Positions 1-9,139 of a stretch of 64,000 nucleotides of DNA are shown piece after piece. The position numbers and the translations under genes are program-made. Under the pieces are notes generated by a model, which did not search any database, had not been told where the DNA came from, and was given only the letters and a program-made list of their open reading frames with translations. The stretch lies in assembly GCF_014873875.1 (NCBI RefSeq), contig NZ_JADBEM010000001.1, positions 5,828,001-5,892,000 of the forward strand, read 5' to 3'. Positions within the stretch are counted from its first letter, which is position 1, and every line of letters begins with the position of its first letter. The stretch comes from Actinopolymorpha pittospori. Its GTDB lineage: Bacteria > Actinomycetota > Actinomycetes > Propionibacteriales > Actinopolymorphaceae.

Positions 1-1137
1 GTTCTGGTCGGCGCGGAGAACGAACTGCCCTACGAGCGGCCGCCGCTGTCCAAGGGCGTGCTGCTCGGCAACGACGAGCCCGGCACGGTCTACGTCCACG
101 ACCAGGCGTGGTACGACGAGCAGCGAATCGAACTCCGCCTCGGCGTCTCCGCCCGACAGGTGGACACCTCCGCGCACGAGGTGGCACTCAGTGACGGCGA
201 CACGCTGCACTACGACAAGCTGCTGCTCGCCACGGGCTCGGTCGTCCGCCGGCTGGAGATCCCCGGGATCGACCTGCAGGGCGTGCACTACCTCCGCACG
301 CTGAGCGACTCGCTCCGGCTGCTGGAGACCTTCCGGGCCGGAGGCAGGGTGGTGGTGATCGGCGCCGGTTGGATCGGGATGGAGACGGCGGCCGCCGCGC
401 GCAACCACGGCGCGGAGGTGGTGGTCGTCGAGCCGCAGCCAGGCCCGCTGTACGCCGTTCTCGGTGCGGAGATGAGCGAGGTGTTCGCCGACCTGCACCG
501 TGCGCACGGCGTCGACCTCAGGTTCGGGTCGGGGGTCGCGGAGATCCGGGGCGAGGGCGGGGCGGTCCGGACGGTCGTGACCGCCGACGGTCAGGAGATT
601 CCCGCCGACACGGTGATCGTCGGTATCGGTGTGAGCCCGGACGTCGAGCTCGCGCAGGCGGCCGGCCTGGACGTCGACAACGGCGTCCTGACGGATGAGT
701 TCCTGCGTACGTCGGACCCGGACGTCTACGCGGCCGGAGACGTCGCGCGCTGGCACTCGCCCCTGTTCGGCCGCCGGATCCACGTCGAGCACTGGGCCAA
801 CGCACAGGACGGCGGGACCGCCGCGGGACGCTCGATGCTCGGCGCGGGCGAGCCCTACGACGTGGTGCCGTTCTTCTTCAGCGACCAGTACGACCTCGGG
901 ATGGAGTACTCCGGCGACCTCGGGGACGGTTACGACAACGTGGTCGTCCGCGGCGACCTGAAGACACGTGAGTTCGTCGCGTTCTGGCTGCGTCAAGGAC
1001 GGGTTGTCGCCGGCATGAACGTCAACGTGTGGGACGTCCAGGACGCCATCCAGGCCCTGATCCGGTCCGGGCGCGCGGTCGACGGGGCGAAGCTCGCCGA
1101 CGGCGACGTCGCGCTCGACGCGGTCTACGCCGGCTGA
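1..1137 (+). CDS. FAD-dependent ferredoxin reductase-like oxidoreductase (5' end outside window)
   Basis: Cytosolic flavoprotein of the ferredoxin/rubredoxin reductase type, which passes electrons between NAD(P)H and a small iron-sulfur protein. The frame is open from base 1, so the start and the first FAD-binding glycine motif lie upstream of the window; 378 residues are visible. Seen: the ERPPLSKG segment typical of the FAD domain, a second nucleotide-binding motif VVVIGAGWIGME near visible residue 116, the TSDPDVYAAGDVA motif that contacts FAD near residue 220, and a C-terminal reductase-type domain. The partner ferredoxin or oxygenase is not visible, so the electron acceptor is unknown. 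The family call is firm, the specific substrate is not. Confidence 0.88.
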   Translation, partial: VLVGAENELPYERPPLSKGVLLGNDEPGTVYVHDQAWYDEQRIELRLGVSARQVDTSAHEVALSDGDTLHYDKLLLATGSVVRRLEIPGIDLQGVHYLRTLSDSLRLLETFRAGGRVVVIGAGWIGMETAAAARNHGAEVVVVEPQPGPLYAVLGAEMSEVFADLHRAHGVDLRFGSGVAEIRGEGGAVRTVVTADGQEIPADTVIVGIGVSPDVELAQAAGLDVDNGVLTDEFLRTSDPDVYAAGDVARWHSPLFGRRIHVEHWANAQDGGTAAGRSMLGAGEPYDVVPFFFSDQYDLGMEYSGDLGDGYDNVVVRGDLKTREFVAFWLRQGRVVAGMNVNVWDVQDAIQALIRSGRAVDGAKLADGDVALDAVYAG

Positions 1138-1409
1138 GGCGACGGTCCGCGGCGATTCTGAGGCGGCAGTCCGCGGCGACTGCCTGAGCGAGGTTCGAGG
1201 GAGCGGTCACCGGCTCGCGTCCGGTGGCCGCTTTCTCGCGCCTGGACGCGGCGAGCCTTGCCGGCCGCCCCACCTTGGCTGAGGCGGCACCTGACGAAAG
1301 TACGAGCGGTCCGGCCACCTTCGCCGGTGCCGTCGGGGGCCGCTGCCGCCATAGCCTCCTCACGATCCGCCGGCGAGAACTCCGCCGGTGTCACCGTGAG
1401 GAGCTGGAC

Positions 1410-2357
1410 ATGATCACCTTGACGGGACTGACGAAGAGGTACGGTCCCACGCTCGCCGTGAACAACCTGTCGTTCGAGGTGCGGCCCGGCCGGGTGACCG
1501 GATTCCTCGGCCCGAACGGCGCGGGAAAGTCGACCACCATGCGCATGGTGCTCGGGCTGGACCGACCCAGTGCGGGCGAGGTCACCGTGCACGGACGACG
1601 GTACCGCGACCTTCGTGAGCCGCTCCGCGAGATCGGCGCACTCCTCGACGCGCGGGCCATCCACCCCCGGCGCAGTGCCCGTGACCATCTGCGCGCGCTC
1701 GCGCACAGCAACGGTATCCCGCTCGCACGGGTCGACGACGTACTCGAACTCGTCGGCCTGGCCAAGGTGGCCGACCGCCGCGCGGGCGGGTTCTCCCTGG
1801 GAATGGGGCAGCGGCTCGGCATCGCCGGCGCCCTGCTCGGCGATCCCGGCATCGTGATGTTCGACGAGCCGGTCAACGGACTCGACCCCGACGGGATCCG
1901 CTGGGTCCGGGAGTTGATGCGCACGCTCGCCGGGGAAGGGCGCACGGTCTTCGTCTCCAGCCACCTGATGAGTGAGATGGAGGACACCGCCGACCATCTC
2001 GTCGTCATCGGCCGGGGCAAACTCGTCGTGGACGCGCCGATCGAGGAGGTGATCGGCGCGAGCGCCCACACCAGGGTTCGGGTGCGCACGCCGCAGGCCG
2101 CACGACTCGCCGAACTGCTCGCCGCGAAGGCCACCGTGCATCGTGAGTCCGACACCGCCCTCCTGGTGGCCGGGCTCGACGCCGACGCGGTCGGCGACAT
2201 CGCCCATGCCGCCGGCATCGGCTTGCACGAGCTCACACTCAAGGAAGCCTCGCTGGAGCAGGCATACCTCGAACTCAGTCAAGAGCACCTTGACTATGAC
2301 GGAACACAACGGCGGCCGCACCCCGGACTCGCCGCGACCAAGGAGGCACGACCATGA
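1410..2357 (+). CDS. ABC transporter ATP-binding protein (exporter type)
   Basis: ATPase subunit of a two-gene ABC exporter of the DrrA/CcmA-like class. The 315-residue protein has Walker A GPNGAGKST at residues 34-42, a signature segment FSLGMGQRLGIA, Walker B IVMFDEPVNGLD and the switch histidine in VFVSSHLMSEME. A longer reading frame is open upstream, but ATG 1410 follows GTGAGGAG at good spacing and the protein begins right at the nucleotide-binding fold, so this start is preferred. The stop overlaps the permease start by four bases (ATGA), so the two are co-translated. Substrate unknown; drug or lipid export and bacteriocin self-protection are all possible. Confidence 0.93.
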   Translation: MITLTGLTKRYGPTLAVNNLSFEVRPGRVTGFLGPNGAGKSTTMRMVLGLDRPSAGEVTVHGRRYRDLREPLREIGALLDARAIHPRRSARDHLRALAHSNGIPLARVDDVLELVGLAKVADRRAGGFSLGMGQRLGIAGALLGDPGIVMFDEPVNGLDPDGIRWVRELMRTLAGEGRTVFVSSHLMSEMEDTADHLVVIGRGKLVVDAPIEEVIGASAHTRVRVRTPQAARLAELLAAKATVHRESDTALLVAGLDADAVGDIAHAAGIGLHELTLKEASLEQAYLELSQEHLDYDGTQRRPHPGLAATKEARP

Positions 2358-3154
2358 CGGCGATGACCGACCTGATCAACGTCAAGGAGTCCTTGACGCC
2401 ACGCGAACGGGTCGGCGCGGTTCGCCTGCTGCTGCGTTCCGTGCGGACCGAGTGGACGAAACTGCGAACCGTGCGTACGACACACGGCGCTCTGCTACTG
2501 ACGGTCGTCTGCACCGCCGGCGTCGCGGCCCTGCTCGGTTGGGGAGTCTCGACCAGCAGCGTGGACCAACCGGACGCGAGGGCCGTCGACCTCGCCACCG
2601 TGGGGCTGGGCTTCGGCCAGTTCGGTGTTCTCGCCCTGGCCGCGCTGACGGTCACCTCGGAGTTCGGCAGCGATGCGATCAGGACCACGTTGGCTGCCAC
2701 GCCGGCCCGCTGGGCGGTCGTCTGCGCGAAGGCGATCGTCGTCGCGGGTTATGCCTTCGTCGGCGCCTTCGTGGCGTTCGTGGTCGCGATGTACTCGGCC
2801 GCGGCGGTCCTCGGCAGGAGTCCGAGCGATGTCCTCGAGGCCGGCGCCCTCGCGGCCGGTGTCACGGCGGTGATGGCAGCGCTCGTGCTCGGGATCGGCA
2901 CGTTGCTGCGCGGCACCGCGGTGACCGTGCTCGTCGCGGTCGCACTCGTGCTGGCGCCGACGATCGTGGCCGCCTCGGTGACGAACGAGGTCATCGTGAA
3001 CGTCCTCGGTTACCTTCCCGCCGGTCTTGGCGAGGTCGTCACCGGCGGCCAGCGAGACGGCCTGCGCCGGTGGATGGCGGCCGCGCTGCTCGGAGCCTGG
3101 GTGGTGGTGGTTCTGGGTGCGGGGACGCGGGTCCTGTCCCGCCGCGACACCTGA
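2354..3154 (+). CDS. ABC transporter permease (ABC-2 type)
   Basis: Membrane partner of the preceding ATPase, 266 residues with about six hydrophobic segments (for example around residues 45-65, 85-105, 125-150, 165-185, 190-215 and 235-255). The start follows from the ATGA overlap with the upstream stop. The cytoplasmic N-terminus carries the SVRTEWTKLRTVRT segment that is common in actinobacterial ABC-2 permeases. It converges with the response regulator gene downstream, with only about 35 bases between. The two-component pair next door often controls such exporters in actinobacteria, which suggests but does not prove regulation by it. Confidence 0.88.
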   Translation: MTAMTDLINVKESLTPRERVGAVRLLLRSVRTEWTKLRTVRTTHGALLLTVVCTAGVAALLGWGVSTSSVDQPDARAVDLATVGLGFGQFGVLALAALTVTSEFGSDAIRTTLAATPARWAVVCAKAIVVAGYAFVGAFVAFVVAMYSAAAVLGRSPSDVLEAGALAAGVTAVMAALVLGIGTLLRGTAVTVLVAVALVLAPTIVAASVTNEVIVNVLGYLPAGLGEVVTGGQRDGLRRWMAAALLGAWVVVVLGAGTRVLSRRDT

Positions 3155-3189
3155 GGCCGCGTCGCGTCCGAGCGGCGGCACCTGGCGGT

Positions 3190-3849
3190 TCAGGACCGGT
3201 CGACCAACCCCGCTTCGTAGGCGAGGATCGCGGCCTGGACGCGGTTCTTCGCGTCCAGGCGCGCGAGGATCGCACTCACGTGGCTCTTCACGGTCCCCTC
3301 GACCAGATGCAGGCTCCGGGCGATCTCGGCGTTCGACATGCCCTGCCCCAGCAGCGCGAGCACCTCGCGTTCGCGGTCGCTGAGCTGGGCGAGTTGGGCG
3401 CGTGCCTGTTCACCGCGGGAGAACGGCGTACCCGAGAGCTGCTTGATGACCTGGCGGGCGACGGTGGGGGAGAGGTACGCCGCCCCGTCCGCCACCGCCC
3501 GCACCGCGCTCACCAGCTCACGCGGGTCGCCCGCCTTGAGCAGGAAGCCGTTCGCGCCGGCGGCGAGCGCGCGGGCGACGTAGGCGTCCTCCCCGAACGT
3601 CGTCAGCATCACCACCCCGGTCTCGGGCGCGACCTTCCTGATCTCGGCGGCGGCGGCCAGGCCGTCGAGCTTCGGCATCCGGACGTCGAGCAGCGCGACG
3701 TCCGGGCGGTGCCGGCGGACGAGTTCGACCGCCTCGTGCCCGTCTCCCGCCTCGGCGACGACCTCGATGTCGGGGTCGCTGGCAAGGATCGCGGCGATCC
3801 CCGCCCTGATCATGGTCTCGTCGTCGGCGAACACCAGACGGATCGTCAT
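3190..3849 (-). CDS. LuxR/NarL-family response regulator
   Basis: Two-component response regulator, 219 residues. The receiver domain (about 1-120) has the acidic pair in FADDETMI, the phospho-acceptor Asp in VALLDVRMPKLDG near residue 54 and a conserved Lys in FLLKAGDP. The C-terminal LuxR-type helix-turn-helix (about 150-212) has LSDREREVLALLGQGMSN and SLHLVEGTVKSHVSAILARL. The frame is open about 50 residues further upstream, but that extension is arginine-rich and unlike the family; the ATG at 3849 starts the receiver fold directly. It lies downstream of the histidine kinase on the same strand, 150 bases away, and is its likely partner. Confidence 0.94.
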   Translation of the reverse strand: MTIRLVFADDETMIRAGIAAILASDPDIEVVAEAGDGHEAVELVRRHRPDVALLDVRMPKLDGLAAAAEIRKVAPETGVVMLTTFGEDAYVARALAAGANGFLLKAGDPRELVSAVRAVADGAAYLSPTVARQVIKQLSGTPFSRGEQARAQLAQLSDREREVLALLGQGMSNAEIARSLHLVEGTVKSHVSAILARLDAKNRVQAAILAYEAGLVDRS

Positions 3850-4000
3850 CGTTCCTCGCTTCGGTCGCTGTGGTCCCGCTGCCGTCTCCACCGCATGCTG
3901 CCTCGTCGCGCGTAGAACACCACTACGCACTCCTCCTCCGCCTCGCCACCGCGGCGCGGACGCACCGCTCGCTTCACCGGCTCGATGGGGGAGACGCACC

Positions 4001-5833
4001 CTAGCGCCGGGCCGCGAACCTGACCACGTCGCGGCTGGCGAGCCGGCCGTCCGCGTAGCAGATGCGGTAGGCCTCCCTGCCGTCGTAGTTGATGAGTCCC
4101 GGCAGGCGGCGCAGGTAGAACAGGCAGGTCGATCCGGCCGGCGGTGGGGGCGTGCGCGCTATTCGGCCGAGACTGCGGTTGGTGCCGGCCGGCAGCCGGG
4201 CGCGGACGGCTGCCTCCGACTCACCGACCCGCAACGACGCGAACTGCTGGGCCGTCATCATCGCCTGGGTGAAGCCGAAGTAGGTCAGGTATCCGGCAGC
4301 CAGAAGCGCCAGCGCCACCAGGGGCACCACGAGTCTGATCCAGAACCGCCGTCGCAGCCGCGCCACCGCGGAGGTGTAGCCGTCGAGGCGGGAGAGTTCG
4401 TCGGCCGGTGGGACGAACGGGGAAAGTCCGCCGAGCCCATCCTGTCGATGGCGGAGAACGCCGGCACTTCGCTCCCGTGCACCTTCGACACGGCCGGCCG
4501 CGTCGAACTCTTCGCCCTCGAGGTCCTGCTCGGTCCGCACGACGTCGCCGCGCCGGGGGAGTTGGGCGGTGATCCGGAAGCCACCCCGGTGCGGTCCCGC
4601 GCTGAGCCGGCCGCCCGCGACCCGCACACGTTCGGCCAGCCCGACGAGGCCGCGCCCGCCTGAGGCGCCGGGCCCGGGAGAGCCGGGAGAGCCGGCTGAG
4701 CCGGGCGAGGAGCCGGCGGGCGCGTCGTTGGTGATCGTGACCGTCACCAGGTCGTCGCCGTAACGCAGTCGCACCCGCACCGGCGCGCCGGGCGCGTGCT
4801 TGGTCGCGTTCGTCAGGCCCTCCTGAACGACGCGGTAGGCGGCCTGGCTGGTGAGCACGTCCGGGCCGGCCTCCTCGACGACGGCCCTACCGTCCGCGCG
4901 GTCCCCGGCCGGGCCACTTCCGTCGCCGACGTCGGCACGACCTTCTTCGCGCTCGAGCCGGACGTCCACCCCGGAACTCACCGCCCGGTCGACCAGGGCG
5001 GCGATGCTCTCGGCGGCGGGTCGGGTGGGAGCGGGCTCGTCGGCGTCGCGGAGAACCCCCACGATCTGACGAAGATGCGTCACCGCGTCGCCCGTCGTCG
5101 TCCGCAGCAGCCGGGCGGTTTCGCGCTGCCGGTCGGAGAGGGCACGGTCGAGTTCCAGCGCGCCGGCCTGCAGGGCGATCAGACTGAGCTCGTGGCCGAG
5201 GGAGTCGTGCATGTCCTGGGCGATGCGGGCGCGTTCGCGCATCCGGGCCTGGTCGACGAGCAGGGCGCGTTCGCGTTCCAGGCGCTCCGCGCGCTCCCAC
5301 CCCGCGGCGACCAGCGTGACGCGCTGGCGACGGTAGCGGCCGAACATCGCCGCCGCCGTGTGCACGAACGTCACGACCGCGACGATGAGGACGAGGTCGT
5401 ACTCCGGTCCGAGGAAGCGGTCGACGGTGTACCACGAGATCGTCGTCGGAATCACGCCCGCGGCCACCACGGCGGCGACCGTGACGCTCGCGCGCCGGAC
5501 CCGGTAGCCGACGCCGTACGTCGTGACGACGGCCAGCGCGTACCCAGCCGCCCAGGTGCCGGCGGCCGCCGCGAGCAACATCGCCACGACGGGGTACGTC
5601 CGGCGCAACGGGACGGCGACGGCGACGGCGAGCAGCCCGAGCACCAGCGTCCACGTCAGCGGGAACGCCGAACCCTGGGGCGTGCCCTGCCGGGTGAGCG
5701 CCTCGACCACGGTGGCCGCGCCCAGGAGCACGCCGACACCGACGTCCTGGGCCAGTCGCCGCCGGTCCGGACGGCGCCACCATGTCGGCGCGGACCAGCG
5801 GCCTGGTCGGCCGTCCGTGCTGGTGGTGCTCAT
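4001..5833 (-). CDS. Sensor histidine kinase with an extra C-terminal membrane-anchored tail
   Basis: NarL-type sensor kinase for the adjacent response regulator. N-terminal membrane segments span about residues 30-165, followed by a HisKA_3 dimerisation helix with the phospho-acceptor His209 in AQDMHDSLGHELS, then an HATPase domain with VVQEGLTNATKHAPGA and GRGLVGLAERV to about residue 428. Family members normally stop there. This one continues in frame for about 180 residues: a charged linker, a transmembrane helix near 498-517, and an outer tail (518-610) with two cysteines and an SLRVGESEAAVRARLP segment resembling a small lipoprotein-type fold. The tail may be a fused neighbouring gene or a sensor domain. 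The kinase call is firm; the tail is unexplained. Confidence 0.9.
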   Translation of the reverse strand: MSTTSTDGRPGRWSAPTWWRRPDRRRLAQDVGVGVLLGAATVVEALTRQGTPQGSAFPLTWTLVLGLLAVAVAVPLRRTYPVVAMLLAAAAGTWAAGYALAVVTTYGVGYRVRRASVTVAAVVAAGVIPTTISWYTVDRFLGPEYDLVLIVAVVTFVHTAAAMFGRYRRQRVTLVAAGWERAERLERERALLVDQARMRERARIAQDMHDSLGHELSLIALQAGALELDRALSDRQRETARLLRTTTGDAVTHLRQIVGVLRDADEPAPTRPAAESIAALVDRAVSSGVDVRLEREEGRADVGDGSGPAGDRADGRAVVEEAGPDVLTSQAAYRVVQEGLTNATKHAPGAPVRVRLRYGDDLVTVTITNDAPAGSSPGSAGSPGSPGPGASGGRGLVGLAERVRVAGGRLSAGPHRGGFRITAQLPRRGDVVRTEQDLEGEEFDAAGRVEGARERSAGVLRHRQDGLGGLSPFVPPADELSRLDGYTSAVARLRRRFWIRLVVPLVALALLAAGYLTYFGFTQAMMTAQQFASLRVGESEAAVRARLPAGTNRSLGRIARTPPPPAGSTCLFYLRRLPGLINYDGREAYRICYADGRLASRDVVRFAARR

Positions 5834-5858
5834 CGCACGACCCTACGACGGACGCGGG

Positions 5859-6923
5859 TCAGACCACCTTCTGGTCGACGTCGGCGAAGTGGCAGGCGAC
5901 CGGATGCCCGTGGCCGCGGTCGACCAGCAGGGGCTCCTCGGCCGCGCAGATCTCCCGTGCCTTCCAGCACCGGGTGCGGAACCGGCAACCGCTGGGCGGA
6001 TCGACCGGGCTGGGTACGTCGCCGGTGAGGATGATCCGGCGGCGTTCACGCTCGCGCCGCGGGTTGGCCATCGGCGCCGCCGACAACAGCGCCTGGGTGT
6101 AGGGGTGGGCGGGACGCCGGTAGACGTCGTCCCTGGTCCCCGTCTCGACCACCTTGCCGAGGTACATCACCGCCACCCGGTCGGAGATGTGGCGGATCAC
6201 CGACAGGTCGTGGGCGATGAAGATGTACGCCACCCCCAACGTCTCCTGGAGCTCCTCCAGCAGGTTGACGACACCTGCCTGGACGGAGACGTCGAGCGCC
6301 GAGACGGGTTCGTCCAGGACCAGCAGTTTCGGCTCGAGCGCCAGGGCCCGGGCGATGCCGATGCGCTGTCGCTGACCTCCGGAGAACTCGTGCGGGTACC
6401 TGTTGCCGTGTTCGGGGTTGAGCCCGACCACCCGGAGCAGTTCGGCGACGCGTTCCCGTCCGCCCTGTCGCCAGCGCCGGTGCACCTTCAACGGCTCGGC
6501 GATGATGTCGTTGACCGGGAGCTTGGGGTTCAGCGACGCGTAGGGGTCCTGGAACACGATCTGAAGGTCGCGTCGGACCGCCTGCAGGGCCCGCCGCGAC
6601 AGGGCGGTGAGCTCCCGGCCCTGGAAACGGACGGACCCGGACGTGGGTGGCTGGAGTTGGAGGATGGCCCGACCGGTGGTCGACTTCCCGCAGCCGGACT
6701 CCCCGACCACGCCGAGTGTCTCGCCGGCGTCGACGTGGAGGGAGACCTCGCTCACCGCCTGCACCTCGCCGACGACCCGGCGTAACAGGCCGACGCTGCG
6801 GATGGGGAAGGTCTTCACCAGGTCGGTGACCTCGAGCAGGTGCTCGTCCCGGCCGCCGGAGGTCCGCGCCGACGTCCGTGCGGAGGTCTGCGCGGCGGTC
6901 GTCCCGCTGACGACGGCGCTCAT
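5859..6923 (-). CDS. Oligopeptide/dipeptide ABC transporter ATP-binding protein (DppF/OppF type)
   Basis: Second ATPase of a five-gene peptide/nickel-type importer. The 354-residue protein has Walker A GESGCGKST, Q-loop VFQDPYASLNP, signature SGGQRQRIGIARAL, Walker B LLVLDEPVSALDVS and the switch His in IFIAHDLSVI. The C-terminal oligopeptide-transporter extension (from about residue 295) contains the cysteine motif GCRFRTRCWKAREIC, which in this family can bind an Fe-S cluster. Its start overlaps the stop of the upstream ATPase gene by four bases. Order on the minus strand is binding protein, DppB, DppC, DppD, DppF, the canonical layout. Confidence 0.94.
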   Translation of the reverse strand: MSAVVSGTTAAQTSARTSARTSGGRDEHLLEVTDLVKTFPIRSVGLLRRVVGEVQAVSEVSLHVDAGETLGVVGESGCGKSTTGRAILQLQPPTSGSVRFQGRELTALSRRALQAVRRDLQIVFQDPYASLNPKLPVNDIIAEPLKVHRRWRQGGRERVAELLRVVGLNPEHGNRYPHEFSGGQRQRIGIARALALEPKLLVLDEPVSALDVSVQAGVVNLLEELQETLGVAYIFIAHDLSVIRHISDRVAVMYLGKVVETGTRDDVYRRPAHPYTQALLSAAPMANPRRERERRRIILTGDVPSPVDPPSGCRFRTRCWKAREICAAEEPLLVDRGHGHPVACHFADVDQKVV

Positions 6924-8071
6924 CGGCTCCTCCCCTCACTCTCGATCCGGAAGAACGTCGTGGGGTCCGACTCGGCCGCGAGCCTGGGCCAGTGGTGGCA
7001 GGCCGCGACGTGGGACGCGGCGTCGGTCTGCGTCAACTCGGGTTCGGTGCTCCGACAGCGGTCGTCGGCGAGCGGACACCGGGGCGAGAACGGACACCCG
7101 GGCGGGAGGTCGATGAGGGACGGCGGCGATCCGGTGATCGGGCGCAGTCGCTCGCCGCTGGCACTTTCCAGCGCGGGTATCGAGCCGAGAAGTCCTGCGG
7201 TGTAGGGCATCCGTGGCTGGTAGAAGATGGCATCGGTGTCGCCGATCTCCACCGGGCGGCCGGCGTACATCACCAGCACGCGGTGGGCGATCCCGGCGAT
7301 GACGCCGAGGTCGTGGGTGATCAGGACGATCGCGGCGCCCACGGCGTCCTTGACCTCGAGCAGCTTCTCCAGGATCTGGGCCTGCACGGTGACGTCGAGG
7401 GCGGTGGTCGGCTCGTCGGCGATGATGACGTCGGGCCGGTTGATCACCGCCATCGCGATCATCACCCGTTGCCGCATGCCGCCGGAGAACTCGTGCGGGT
7501 AGCTCCGCAGCCGCGCCCTGGCCTGCGGGATTCCCACCAGGTCGAGCATCTCCTGGGCCTGTACGAGAGCGCCCCGGCGACTCACGAGCTGGTGCGACAG
7601 CACCGCCTCGGCCAACTGGTCGCCGACGGTGTGGACGGGGTTCAGGGCGGTCATCGGGTCCTGGAAGACCATGCCGATGCGGAGTCCGCGCAGCCCGCGC
7701 TGGCGGCGCGCTGACATGGCGAGGATGTCGTCGCCGCGGTAGAGGATCCGTCCGCTGATGCGGGCCGAGCGGGGGAGCAGGCCCATCACCGCCATCGAGG
7801 AGACGGACTTCCCCGACCCGGACTCGCCGACGATGCCGAGGACCTCCCGCTCGTGGATGGCGTACGACACGCCACGTACGGCACGGACCAGGCCGTCGTC
7901 GGTGGGGAAGGAGACGGTGAGGTCCTCCACGCGCAGAACCTCCTCCGCCCCTCCGGTCCGAGCGTTCGGCCCCTCTCGCGGCGCGTCCTGGGCCTGGTCG
8001 GGACGGGCGGAGCCGAAGTCGAGGACCTCGCGGCGCGAGTCCGGCTGTGAGGACTGTCCAGGAAGCGTCAT
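6920..8071 (-). CDS. Oligopeptide/dipeptide ABC transporter ATP-binding protein (DppD/OppD type)
   Basis: First ATPase of the peptide-type importer, 383 residues. Seen: Walker A GESGSGKSVSS, Q-loop VFQDPMTALNP, signature SGGMRQRVMIAMA, Walker B VIIADEPTTALDVT and the switch region IVLITHDLGVI, plus the C-terminal peptide-transporter cysteine motif GCPFSPRCPLADDRC. The N-terminal 45 residues before the nucleotide-binding fold are low in complexity. The start codon overlaps the permease stop by one base (TGATG), and its own stop overlaps the next ATPase start, so the subunits are translationally coupled. Confidence 0.94.
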   Translation of the reverse strand: MTLPGQSSQPDSRREVLDFGSARPDQAQDAPREGPNARTGGAEEVLRVEDLTVSFPTDDGLVRAVRGVSYAIHEREVLGIVGESGSGKSVSSMAVMGLLPRSARISGRILYRGDDILAMSARRQRGLRGLRIGMVFQDPMTALNPVHTVGDQLAEAVLSHQLVSRRGALVQAQEMLDLVGIPQARARLRSYPHEFSGGMRQRVMIAMAVINRPDVIIADEPTTALDVTVQAQILEKLLEVKDAVGAAIVLITHDLGVIAGIAHRVLVMYAGRPVEIGDTDAIFYQPRMPYTAGLLGSIPALESASGERLRPITGSPPSLIDLPPGCPFSPRCPLADDRCRSTEPELTQTDAASHVAACHHWPRLAAESDPTTFFRIESEGRSR

Positions 8072-9099
8072 CAGTTGCGCACCCTCGCCTGTCGTGGGTC
8101 GAACGCGTCACGCAGCCCGTCGCCGATGAAGTTGACGGCGAGGGCGATCGCGATGATGAACAGCCCGGGCCACCAGAAGAGCCAGGGCCTGGTGATCATG
8201 GCGGAGCGGTACTGCGTGATGAGCAGCCCCAGTGAGGTGTCAGGTGCCTGGACACCGAAGCCGAGGAACGACAACGCGGTCTCCAGCAGGACCGCGCTCG
8301 CGATCGTCAACGTCGCGCTCACCACGATGACACCGACGGCGTTCGGCATGATGTGCCGGAAGATCGTCCGCATCGACGACGTGCCGACGGCGCGGGCCGC
8401 CTCGACGAACTCCTTCTCCCGCAGGGAGAGGAACTCGCCGCGCACCAGCCGGGCGAGTTGTGTCCACACCACCAGTCCCAGCACGATGCCGAGCATCACG
8501 ATGCCGCTGCCGAGGGTCATCCGGGCGACCACGGCGCAGATGACGATCGTCGGGATCGTGATCATCACGTCGGTGAAGCGCATCAGCACGGCCTCGATCC
8601 GGCCCCGGAAGTAACCCGCCACCGAACCGACCACCGTGCCGACGAAGGTCGCGACGACACCGACGATGAACGCCACCATGATGGACTGCTGCGCGCCCCG
8701 CATGGTCAGGGCGAAGTAGTCCTTGCCGATGTTGTCCTGGCCGAAGGGGTGGGCGCCCCACCGTAGGCCGTCGCCGCCGAGGAACGACGGAACGAGGCTG
8801 AGCGTCGGCCGGCCGGCGTCGACGACGGCCCCGGTCGCCTCGTAGCTCTTGCCCCACCAGCCGGGCACCGGCCCGAAACCGATCGAGCTGAACGCCAGGA
8901 CGAGGACACCGCCGAGCAGGATCATCCCGGCCAGCGCGGCACGGTGCCGGAAGAACCGGCGCCAGATCATCTGCCCCTGTGTCCGGGCGACGACCGTCAT
9001 GCCCTGGGAACCGCTCGGCCCGCCCGAACCTGGGCCACCGGGCTCGGCGGGTAGGGATCGGTCCGGTAGATCCGGTAGATCCGGCACTGCGGTCGTCAT
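8071..9099 (-). CDS. Peptide/nickel ABC transporter permease (DppC/OppC type)
   Basis: Inner-membrane subunit, 342 residues. The N-terminal about 40 residues are cytosolic and Pro/Gly/Ser-rich, followed by the OppC-type N-terminal helix and the BPD transporter fold. The coupling-helix EAA motif is visible as FVEAARAVGTSSMRTIFRHIMPN. ATG 9099 is chosen because GAGGAGG lies 5-11 bases upstream; a GTG 30 bases earlier lacks such a site. A roughly 80-residue loop between the first and second helices is longer than in many family members and could face the binding protein. Confidence 0.92.
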   Translation of the reverse strand: MTTAVPDLPDLPDRSLPAEPGGPGSGGPSGSQGMTVVARTQGQMIWRRFFRHRAALAGMILLGGVLVLAFSSIGFGPVPGWWGKSYEATGAVVDAGRPTLSLVPSFLGGDGLRWGAHPFGQDNIGKDYFALTMRGAQQSIMVAFIVGVVATFVGTVVGSVAGYFRGRIEAVLMRFTDVMITIPTIVICAVVARMTLGSGIVMLGIVLGLVVWTQLARLVRGEFLSLREKEFVEAARAVGTSSMRTIFRHIMPNAVGVIVVSATLTIASAVLLETALSFLGFGVQAPDTSLGLLITQYRSAMITRPWLFWWPGLFIIAIALAVNFIGDGLRDAFDPRQARVRN

Positions 9100-9139
9100 C
9101 GAGCCTCCTCCACTCTCACGTCGGGGCACACGAGGGCCG

